From: Chryseobacterium gleum
GTDB lineage: Bacteria; Bacteroidota; Bacteroidia; Flavobacteriales_D; Sanyastnellaceae
Assembly (NCBI GenBank): GCA_945874695.1
Contig: CAMCHP010000003.1
Location: forward strand, 1 to 64,000
Direction of reading: 5' to 3'
DNA: 64,000 nt
Positions 34,723 through 41,494 of the stretch are shown here, piece after piece. The notes under the pieces are model-generated. The model saw only the letters and a program-made list of their open reading frames with translations, was not told the DNA's origin and did no database searches. Made by a program: the position numbers and the translations under genes. The stretch's first letter is position 1; every line of letters starts with the position of its first letter.

Positions 34723-35507
34723 TTTACCTCGCGATCTTCCTTCAGCGATTTGATATAACCGCTATTAATGGTACTTTCTTTATTGATTTCAACGATTTCA
34801 GGATGGGCCTTCAGTAAGCGTGTCACATCAGAAATCTGAAAATCGGGTTGGTCATTCAATGCCTCGAAGATACGGGCAACCGTTTGAAGGTCGGCCTCGG
34901 TATCTACAGAAAGTTTGAACATGTATTCAGGGTCAACCTTGCGCCAGGCGCACGAAAAATGTTTTTTGATGTACGGACAAACGTGCTCACGCTCACTCAT
35001 CAATTTCGCCTTCGCTTGCGCTGCTTCGAGGGCTTCAAAGCTGAATACTTCGGTGTCGAATCCGTCTTCTAAATAGTCAGGCTCTTGGTTCGAGTTTGAA
35101 AAGTATGCGGTGCCGGCTTCATGAAAGTTTTGCACCACTGTGTCAAGTACCGTGTAATGGTGAAGCGGGTTGTCGCAGCAGATGCGCACAATGGTTTTCG
35201 GGCGCTCTTCGAAACAATTCGCAGCTTGCCAAAAACGATCAAGCACATCCCAATCGCTGCCTCGAAAGCAACGAACGTGATGCGCGGTACACCAGGCAGC
35301 CAGAACGTCGTCTTCAGGATTATTTGTGGTGGCGACGATAAATGCATCAACCGTAACGCTAGGCGCCAATCGTTCTATTAAATGCGCAATGATTGGTTTC
35401 CCGTGTATCTCCCGTAAAATTTTTCCCGGTAAACGGCTTGAGCCCATGCGGGCTTGAAGTATAGCAAGGGTTTTCAAAGGCTCGTTGAATTGAAAATCGA
35501 CATCCAC
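34719..35507 (-). CDS. SpsF-like cytidylyltransferase
   Basis: A 262-residue nucleotidyltransferase of the SpsF/CMP-KDO synthetase-like family. TLAILQARMGSSRLPGKIL near residue 12 is the nucleotide-binding loop, and VRICCDNPL and FKLSVDTEADLQTVARIF are typical later blocks. It probably activates the product of the adjacent NeuB-like enzyme with CMP. A second, NeuA-type cytidylyltransferase is at 22099. The start overlaps the GNAT gene by 34 bases, longer than other overlaps here, so a later start at a TTG near residue 11 is possible. Confidence 0.85.
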   Translation of the reverse strand: MDVDFQFNEPLKTLAILQARMGSSRLPGKILREIHGKPIIAHLIERLAPSVTVDAFIVATTNNPEDDVLAAWCTAHHVRCFRGSDWDVLDRFWQAANCFEERPKTIVRICCDNPLHHYTVLDTVVQNFHEAGTAYFSNSNQEPDYLEDGFDTEVFSFEALEAAQAKAKLMSEREHVCPYIKKHFSCAWRKVDPEYMFKLSVDTEADLQTVARIFEALNDQPDFQISDVTRLLKAHPEIVEINKESTINSGYIKSLKEDREVK

Positions 35508-36010
35508 AGCTTGTCATGATATTCGCCTTGAACAAGAACATGAGCTTTGAGTCTGCCTTCGATGCTAAAACCTAACGCTTCATACACTGCTTGTGCTGAA
35601 GGGTTATTGCTGTAAACGGTGAGTGAAACTTTTCGCAGCCCAAGCGTTTTAAATGCATAGCCGATCAAGAGTCTGCATGCATCTTTTGCGATACCACGTC
35701 CCCAATAGTTTTTATCACCAAGCATGATGCCGAGTTCCGCGGTACCTGATATATAGTCAAAGCGGTCAAGTTTAATGTTTCCGATGTGCTTGCCCCCTAC
35801 TTTCTCACAAATGGCAAGCATAACCACGTTTTGATCGTGAATTATGCGCGTAACAAAGTCTGTCAAACGCTCCTTGGAAGTCGGAAAACGACCGGTTTCC
35901 ATACCTTTAGTCACCTCTGCATCGTTGAGCCATGCCACGTATTCATCTGATACGTCACGCAGGGTTAATGCGCGTAACACAATTCGTTCGTCTTCCAGAA
36001 ATACACTCAT
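35474..36010 (-). CDS. GNAT N-acetyltransferase (RimJ/RimL-like)
   Basis: A 178-residue acetyltransferase of the GNAT fold. IVLRALTLRDVSDEYVAWL starts the domain and LGIMLGDKNYWGRGIAKDA near residue 95 is the acetyl-CoA pyrophosphate loop, followed by LRKVSLTVYSNNPSAQAVYE. Close relatives in nonulosonic loci (PseH-type) acetylate an amino sugar. Downstream of the GT2 gene with a 4-base overlap and upstream of the cytidylyltransferase, it may acetylate the amine made by the class III aminotransferase. Confidence 0.88.
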   Translation of the reverse strand: MSVFLEDERIVLRALTLRDVSDEYVAWLNDAEVTKGMETGRFPTSKERLTDFVTRIIHDQNVVMLAICEKVGGKHIGNIKLDRFDYISGTAELGIMLGDKNYWGRGIAKDACRLLIGYAFKTLGLRKVSLTVYSNNPSAQAVYEALGFSIEGRLKAHVLVQGEYHDKLWMSIFNSTSL

Positions 36011-36648
36011 AAACTGTGTTTTTTGTCGAGAAGCTTCGCTGCATCATCCATCGCTTCGTCGTTTTTTGTGAGGTTGCGATCATGCATACGATAGCGGTAA
36101 AGGGGGAGAATCAAGTTATAGATTTTGAATCGCTTCAGCCACCGGATTCGCAGATCTTCTTCTTCACGTGCTTTGAAGTCTTCATCGTACAAACCCACCT
36201 CAAACAAAAAGTCTTTTCTGAACATGACCCCACAGGCGATCGGTTGTTCTTCAGCTGAAACATGCTTCAAATGTGCCCCGCGTTCATCAACCAGCCAATA
36301 ATCAGTTGATACGGCATCGAGCGCATTGTTTTCTTCGAGGAAAAGCTTCTGAACCTTCAGCAGGTCGCGGTGAATGTAGTCGTCGGCGTCGAGGAAAACG
36401 ACGAATTGCCCGCGAGCCTTTTTAATTCCAAAGTTGCGAGCGGCCGCCAAACCTTGATTTTGTTCAAAGTTAAATACCCGCACTTGGTCTTCATAATTGG
36501 CTAAAACAGCGGGGGTGTGGTCGGTGCTTGCATCGTTGATTACAATAATTTCATACCGATCCGAGGGCAAGCTTTGATCAAGCGCACTCCGAATCGCGCG
36601 TTCAACATAGCGTGCGTAATTGTAGGTAGTGATAATCAGCGAAACCAT
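36007..36648 (-). CDS. Glycosyltransferase family 2
   Basis: A 213-residue GT-A enzyme. MVSLIITTYNYARYVERAI and VINDASTDHTPAVL are the N-terminal nucleotide-binding blocks, and FLDADDYIHRDL near residue 92 holds the DxD motif. It is short for the family (often 250-330), lacking any membrane C-terminus. It follows wzc by 31 bases and is the first transferase gene of the locus. Confidence 0.88.
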   Translation of the reverse strand: MVSLIITTYNYARYVERAIRSALDQSLPSDRYEIIVINDASTDHTPAVLANYEDQVRVFNFEQNQGLAAARNFGIKKARGQFVVFLDADDYIHRDLLKVQKLFLEENNALDAVSTDYWLVDERGAHLKHVSAEEQPIACGVMFRKDFLFEVGLYDEDFKAREEEDLRIRWLKRFKIYNLILPLYRYRMHDRNLTKNDEAMDDAAKLLDKKHSL

Positions 36649-36679
36649 AGCACATGTTTCTTTTGTGAGCTAGAACAGG

Positions 36680-39115
36680 CTAACTCTTTCCGTTCTTCTG
36701 TTGCGATTTCCCTTTTGTTTCTTTCAGATCATCGCCATAGCCCCCATAACCGTAGCCACCATAGCCATAGCCATAGCCATAGCCATAGCCATAACCGTAG
36801 CCGTAGCCGTATTTATAAGCGTATTTGCCATAGTAATACTTCCACCTCTTTTGCTTAATGTTGTTCAGCAGTAGCGAAAGATTCATCAATTTACTATGTT
36901 CGAGCACTTCTTCCAAGTACCTCAAACCTTGCTTGGTAGCCTTTTCAGTGTTCAAAACAAAGATACCTGTATTTGCCAACTTCATTAATACCAATGCGTC
37001 GGTGATCAACATCACAGGCGGGGTGTCAAGCAAAATATAGTCGTATTGTTTTCGAAGAGAATCGAATAATAAACCTACACGGTCGCTCAATACCAACTCT
37101 GATGCGTTTGGAGGTACAGGTCCTGCCGTCACCACCTCCAAATTTTCAATTTGGGTCGGAAGAGTACACGCTGAAATGTCGGTTTTCCCAATCAAAATCG
37201 TCGATACACCCGAGATGTTCTCAAAGCCAAAATTTTTGTGAACTTTTGGTTTATGCAAGTCAAAATCAAGCAAAATCACCTTCTTCCCGGCCCGTGCCAA
37301 AACCGATGCGAGGTTGGTCGAGGTAAACGTTTTTCCCTCTCCAGGGTGCAACGAAGTAACCAAAATTACCTTCGAACCTTCTTCTTTCAGAATGTACTGC
37401 AGGTTGGTGCGTATCGATCGAAATGCTTCACTGACATTTGATCGTGAGCTGTTAATTATCGCTATGGGCTCATTTTCAATTTCGACATAATGCGGAACGC
37501 CCCCAATAACAGGTAAACGCGTCACCGCTTTCAATTCACGGGTGTTCTCGATTTTCTCAAAGAACACCAAGCGAATCAAGCCAATTACTGCTGCGATTAG
37601 GAGGGCAAGTCCAACGGCGATGGCCATGAAGCGTTTTTTGTCAGGACCAACTACGCCCAGCAACCGTGACTCTTCGACCATTGAAGCTTCGGGCACAATC
37701 GCTGCCCGTGCAATTACAGTACTTGCCTTTTTTTCCAGCAAGAACATATACAACCCCTCATTTACCTTCAACTTTCGGTCAATGCCCAATATATCGCGCT
37801 GTGAGCGCGGAATCTGCTGCAATTTACCTTCAACCTTTCGGATTTGCCCGTCTAAATCACGCATCCGCGATGATATCGCCCCACGTGTATCTACTGTATA
37901 CCGATATATACCCAAGCTCACGGTGCTAATAAGTGAGTCAAGACGTATAATATTGCGGTTGGTCGGTTCAAACTGAGACAACTCATCTGCACGCTGTACT
38001 TTCAAATTGTACAACTCGCTGAGCTGGTTCTGCAAAAGCAAGTCTTCCTCAAACATGTAAATCGCTGGCGGCAAATCAGCCTTCATGTTGCCTTCGCGCA
38101 AAAAATTCTCCATTGATTTGATCGACTGAAGCCGCAATTCCAACTTCCGGCGTTCCTCGTCGATGTCAACCAACGTGTTAAAGAGCTCATTTTGCTCCCG
38201 GTTCAAATCAAGAATCTGATGCCGATCTCGGAAGTCTTGCATCATAAATTCAAGTGAATCCATGATCTCTTCCAATTCGTTCAACTGTTTGTCTATGTAG
38301 CGCTGCGTATTCTCGTTCACTTGAATACGCGACAATTGCGTGTAGTCGATATATACAGTTGACAGGGTGTCAAGAAAGCGCTTAGCCCGCTCAGGCACTT
38401 CATCTTGAATTTCGAGGTTCAAAATGCTCGTGTAATCAACGTTCTTGATGCTCAATTTAGCTTTGTAGCGATTGACCAGCCAATCATGTGTGCGCACCTG
38501 AAACATGAAGTCTTGCTGGCGAATCGTCTCAATGGTTGACGGGTTGATCAGGTCAGTCTTATTGATCGTAATGACGTAATCAACATCCTCGACCTTTTCG
38601 CCAAACCGATGCGTTTTGCGCACTTTTTGGCCATTCAATTCGTACAATAAATCATACGAATCGAGGTCAATAACCTTAATGCCGATCGGTAGATTATACA
38701 TCCGACTGGCAAAGTGATTGCGGTCGATTTGGATGTCAAGGGCGTGTATACGATCAACCGGATCGGTGCGAACCCGACCTACCAAATAATAGGAGATCCC
38801 ATAATCAAGCTTGTGAAGGGCCTTCGAAATAATGTCGTACGACGATAATACGCGCTGCTGGTTCGTGACGTCGGCCATCAGCGAGTAGTAACCAAACGAT
38901 GAATAAATCTGGCTCTGGTAATCGTAGGTCTCTTGCTGACGTAATAAGATCTCTGACTTGGCGGCGTAAATGTCGTTCTGACGGTGCGTGTAAACCAACG
39001 CAATAAAGTAGCCGATAAGCGGGAAAAGCAGCAGTAAATACCAGTTCTTACCGATGAATTTCAGTACAGGCCTGATGTCGTCAGGATCGAGAATCGATGT
39101 CTTCTTCTCCGCCAT
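36680..39115 (-). CDS. wzc: Wzc-type polysaccharide co-polymerase / BY-kinase
   Basis: An 811-residue inner-membrane protein controlling polysaccharide chain length and export. A Wzz-like N-terminus with a membrane helix near residues 25-42 is followed by a long periplasmic coiled-coil part, a second helix near 490-510 (MAIAVGLALLIAAVIGLI), and a bacterial tyrosine kinase domain: Walker A SLHPGEGKTF near 585, Walker A' VILLDFDLHKPK near 615, Walker B YILLDTPP near 690. The C-terminal tail is the usual autophosphorylated tyrosine cluster, here a long YG repeat. It is the first gene of the leftward glycan locus and has its own promoter. No Wza-type outer-membrane exporter is nearby. Confidence 0.93.
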   Translation of the reverse strand: MAEKKTSILDPDDIRPVLKFIGKNWYLLLLFPLIGYFIALVYTHRQNDIYAAKSEILLRQQETYDYQSQIYSSFGYYSLMADVTNQQRVLSSYDIISKALHKLDYGISYYLVGRVRTDPVDRIHALDIQIDRNHFASRMYNLPIGIKVIDLDSYDLLYELNGQKVRKTHRFGEKVEDVDYVITINKTDLINPSTIETIRQQDFMFQVRTHDWLVNRYKAKLSIKNVDYTSILNLEIQDEVPERAKRFLDTLSTVYIDYTQLSRIQVNENTQRYIDKQLNELEEIMDSLEFMMQDFRDRHQILDLNREQNELFNTLVDIDEERRKLELRLQSIKSMENFLREGNMKADLPPAIYMFEEDLLLQNQLSELYNLKVQRADELSQFEPTNRNIIRLDSLISTVSLGIYRYTVDTRGAISSRMRDLDGQIRKVEGKLQQIPRSQRDILGIDRKLKVNEGLYMFLLEKKASTVIARAAIVPEASMVEESRLLGVVGPDKKRFMAIAVGLALLIAAVIGLIRLVFFEKIENTRELKAVTRLPVIGGVPHYVEIENEPIAIINSSRSNVSEAFRSIRTNLQYILKEEGSKVILVTSLHPGEGKTFTSTNLASVLARAGKKVILLDFDLHKPKVHKNFGFENISGVSTILIGKTDISACTLPTQIENLEVVTAGPVPPNASELVLSDRVGLLFDSLRKQYDYILLDTPPVMLITDALVLMKLANTGIFVLNTEKATKQGLRYLEEVLEHSKLMNLSLLLNNIKQKRWKYYYGKYAYKYGYGYGYGYGYGYGYGYGGYGYGGYGDDLKETKGKSQQKNGKS
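36761..36790 (-). repeat. Hexanucleotide repeat coding the wzc tyrosine tail
   Basis: Five exact tandem copies of ATAGCC on the plus strand (TATGGC, Tyr-Gly, in the gene sense), flanked by degenerate copies (ATAACC, GTAGCC). Being 6 bases long, slippage would add or remove Tyr-Gly pairs without shifting the frame. Confidence 0.85.
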
Positions 39116-39133
39116 GGATAGTGGTCAAGGCAA

Positions 39134-39141
39134 CAAAGATA
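39134..39141 (-). promoter_or_regulatory. -7 promoter box of wzc
   Basis: TATCTTTG on the minus strand is an exact TAnnTTTG and ends 18 bases before the wzc ATG. It would drive wzc and probably the glycan genes beyond. No clear TTG -33 element was found. Confidence 0.6.
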
Positions 39142-39214
39142 ATTTATTTAGTGGTGAAAACTGGCGTGACGTATTTCGTAGAAAATGACGAGCCAATGAA
39201 TCAATCGATTTGTT

Positions 39215-39222
39215 TATCTTTG
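39215..39222 (+). promoter_or_regulatory. -7 promoter box of the exosortase group
   Basis: TATCTTTG on the plus strand, exact TAnnTTTG, ends 18 bases before the ATG at 39241. It is the same octamer and the same spacing as the divergent wzc promoter, about 80 bases away. Confidence 0.6.
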
Positions 39223-39240
39223 ACAAAATTCACGATCGCT

Positions 39241-39462
39241 ATGTGCAAGAAATGGATGTGCCGCACGCTAATTGTTGCGTTTTTTGCTGTGCCGCTGAGT
39301 GCTTTCGCTCAAGATGCGCCTTTTCCTGGTGATGACCTCGAATGTGATGGCCCACCCTTTGCACCTGTTTGTCCGATCGATGGCGGCGTCAGCTTCTTAA
39401 TTGCTGCCGGCATTGCCTTGGGTGGAAAGAAAGCCTACGACCTCTCGCGTAAAAACGCATGA
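39241..39462 (+). CDS. Small PID-CTERM-like exosortase substrate
   Basis: A 73-residue protein. After a signal peptide (LIVAFFAVPLSAFAQDA) comes a short acidic, Cys-containing segment (FPGDDLECDGPPFAPVC), then PIDGGVSFLIAAGIALGGKKAYD, in which PIDGG, a hydrophobic helix and a basic tail form a tripartite sorting signal. This matches the PID-CTERM type of Bacteroidota exosortase signals. The mature protein is therefore little more than the signal itself. Earlier in-frame ATGs would overlap the promoter box, so 39241 is chosen. Its stop overlaps the exosortase start in ATGA. Confidence 0.8.
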   Translation: MCKKWMCRTLIVAFFAVPLSAFAQDAPFPGDDLECDGPPFAPVCPIDGGVSFLIAAGIALGGKKAYDLSRKNA

Positions 39463-40022
39463 TCAAACTGCTGAAGCGCAACCCGGTGTTGCGTTTTTTG
39501 CTTCTCGGCACCCTTGCTTATCTCACGTGGTACATCGCCTACGAATTCTGGCTTAAACCCAACTCCGTGCTTGATGAGTGGGTCATTCAGCGCATTGTCA
39601 ACGGAACCCGATTCGCTCTCAAAAGTTTCGGCTACACCTTGCTTGAACCGCTTCAAACTCTCGGCTTCGAAAACCGAGTAGGCATTCACGGGTCGTCGGG
39701 CGTAATTGTGGGGGCGCCTTGCGACGGACTTGTGCTCTTCGCCCTCTTTACTTCCTTTGTCATCGCATATCCCGGCCCATTGAAGCATAAAGCGTGGTTC
39801 ATTCCGCTGGGAGTCTTTAGCATTCACTGCATCAATGTGGCCCGCGTGGTGGCACTAGCGATCACCGTGAACATCAACCCCGAGTGGCTCGCGTTCAACC
39901 ACGACTACACGTTCACCATACTAGTCTACAGCTTCGTATTCTTGCTTTGGTACATTTGGGTGCAGCGTTTTGCGCACAGCCATCCTGCCGTTAGGCAGAA
40001 AGAAAAAGAACCTGCACGATGA
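39459..40022 (+). CDS. Exosortase family protein
   Basis: A 187-residue polytopic membrane cysteine protease/transpeptidase. The three catalytic residues of the family are in place: Cys88 in IVGAPCDGLVLF, Arg129 in INVARVVAL and His148 in AFNHDYTFTI. Family members cleave C-terminal sorting signals such as that of the protein encoded directly upstream and transfer the rest to an unknown acceptor, often in loci making extracellular polysaccharide. The C-terminal HPAVRQK (residues 175-181) is encoded by a palindromic element. Overlaps both neighbours by 4 bases. Confidence 0.9.
   Translation: MIKLLKRNPVLRFLLLGTLAYLTWYIAYEFWLKPNSVLDEWVIQRIVNGTRFALKSFGYTLLEPLQTLGFENRVGIHGSSGVIVGAPCDGLVLFALFTSFVIAYPGPLKHKAWFIPLGVFSIHCINVARVVALAITVNINPEWLAFNHDYTFTILVYSFVFLLWYIWVQRFAHSHPAVRQKEKEPAR
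39981..40002 (-). repeat. Dispersed palindromic element, copy 7 (exosortase C-terminus)
   Basis: On the minus strand: CTTTC, arm TGCC, loop TAAC, arm GGCA, GGATG. Antisense to the exosortase gene, which reads it as HPAVRQK, the same frame as the PAVQAEN copies. Confidence 0.85.
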
Positions 40023-40561
40023 AGCTGACGGCGCTGAGCATTTTCGTGTGGATCGCAGGCTTTATTGCGCTCGGTTTTGTGCAAGAACGTGCCAAAGTGA
40101 GCTTAAATTACTACCTTGATCGCGGCGCGCTTGAACCGCAATTTTTTGAATTTCCGCCTGAACGGCGGGATGCATGGCTCCAAGCACACGCCATTGATGC
40201 GCCCTATGACTATTACTACAACCATGCGCGGGTAAAATGGTACGATCACCTGTCACGCAAACAGCTCGAGTTGCTCAAATGGATGTACGCAATTATTTTC
40301 ATTGTGCTGCATGTGCTGCTGTCGCATCTCGCACTCAAGTGGTGGAAGGCGCCACGTGAAATGTTGGTTACTATATATATAGGTACCGTGGTGGTAATGC
40401 TGCTCAGTTTATGCTTCTTTGCGGCCTCACGCGTTGGTGCAGGAGATGCTGCCTACAACGTCGCCCGGAAATTACTTGGTTTTATTCAATCACCCTTGCC
40501 GCTGGTGCTGCTGCTTTTTACGCGCCGCCTCGGAATTCACACTTCAACATCGAGATTATGA
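40019..40561 (+). CDS. Exosortase-associated membrane protein
   Basis: A 180-residue protein with four hydrophobic segments (about residues 5-20, 90-110, 118-138 and 158-172) and an N-terminal soluble loop containing tyrosine-rich APYDYYYNHARVKWYDHL. No enzyme motif is seen. Exosortase genes of Bacteroidota are often followed by such a small membrane protein (the XrtF- and XrtX-associated families); the tight overlap with the exosortase gene supports the same pairing. A palindromic element codes FPPERRDAW near residues 45-53. Confidence 0.7.
   Translation: MKLTALSIFVWIAGFIALGFVQERAKVSLNYYLDRGALEPQFFEFPPERRDAWLQAHAIDAPYDYYYNHARVKWYDHLSRKQLELLKWMYAIIFIVLHVLLSHLALKWWKAPREMLVTIYIGTVVVMLLSLCFFAASRVGAGDAAYNVARKLLGFIQSPLPLVLLLFTRRLGIHTSTSRL
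40151..40172 (+). repeat. Dispersed palindromic element, copy 8 (exosortase partner)
   Basis: On the plus strand: TTTC, arm CGCC, loop TGAAC, arm GGCG, GGATG. Sense to the host gene, read as FPPERRDA. It is only 149 bases from copy 7. Confidence 0.8.
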
Positions 40562-41037
40562 GCTTACAGGCACTCCCTGACCATGCGCGTGTGTGGATTT
40601 ATACAGCTGATCGTGAAATTACACCGGCTGAAATAGACCACACTCAGTTGTACATGTCGAACTTCATCAGCAATTGGGCGGCTCATGGAGCAGGTTTGAA
40701 AGCAGGGGTCGAAGTGATGCACCAAAGGTATTTGGTGCTAGCAGCCGATGAAGCGTGGGTTGCCGCTTCGGGATGTTCAATTGACAGCTCAGTTCGCGCG
40801 ATAAAAATGCTTGGCACAGACTTAGGGATCGATTTCTTCAATCGCACCTGGGTCGGATTTCAAGAGCGCGAACGCTTACAGTTTACTCCTATACACGACT
40901 TCTGGGCGCGCAGGAAAGCAAACCTTGTAACCGATGATACCCGCGTTTTTAACACGCTGGCCAATACCTTGGGTGACTTGCGCCGTGAAGCGCTACTTCG
41001 GTTTGCCGATAGCTGGCATGCCGAGATGTGGAGATAG
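40558..41037 (+). CDS. Small conserved protein, function unknown
   Basis: A 159-residue soluble protein starting MSLQALPDHARVWIYTADREI. The motif ADREITPAEIDHTQLYMSNFISNWAAHG is not given a function; similar small proteins in flavobacteria are often named ABC transporter ATPase by error, but there is no Walker motif here. It overlaps the stop of the exosortase partner in ATGA, so it is probably in one message with the exosortase group, though these proteins also occur away from exosortases. Confidence 0.75.
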   Translation: MSLQALPDHARVWIYTADREITPAEIDHTQLYMSNFISNWAAHGAGLKAGVEVMHQRYLVLAADEAWVAASGCSIDSSVRAIKMLGTDLGIDFFNRTWVGFQERERLQFTPIHDFWARRKANLVTDDTRVFNTLANTLGDLRREALLRFADSWHAEMWR

Positions 41038-41494
41038 TCGTCAGATTTAAACGCGCAATAAATCAGCGTGTTGCGTTGGGTTTGCTAAAGAAATTTAAGA
41101 TTGATTCATGCGATGTGTGCGCGTTTGCCTTCTACGATAGGTGTGAAAATACCGATGAATGGTTTTTTCGTCGAAAATTTTTGCTTTCGAGATGAAGATA
41201 TGTGAAAGTTCCCTAAATTAGGAGTCCAAATTAATGGGAAAGACCTGCGGGTTGAAACTAACTATACTAAGCGAATTGATTTCAATTCATTGAATTTCGA
41301 AGTTTTGCGCTAAGTACAGTTAAGGCTACCAAAGCCGCTGAAGAGCGGTGGTAACTGACCGAAGATGAGTTCTGCGTGCCAGAAATGGCGTCGTTGTCTC
41401 GTTTTTTTTGTTGTGGATGAGTGCCGGGCAACCGGTTTAAAAATGGGTTTCGACCCGAAGAATAAATAAGTGTATTAACCAAAACCAAAACAAG
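41038..41494 (+). other. 457-base intergenic region
   Basis: No gene, tRNA or strong hairpin was found. It must contain the promoter of the large repeat protein at 41495, but I could not find an exact TAnnTTTG close to that start. The stretch just before the ATG (ACCAAAACCAAAACAAG) is A-rich, as is usual for unstructured leaders in this phylum. Confidence 0.4.

Noticed and set aside
40558-41037. ABC transporter ATPase
   Set aside because: Common database name for similar small proteins, but no Walker A, Walker B or signature motif is present.
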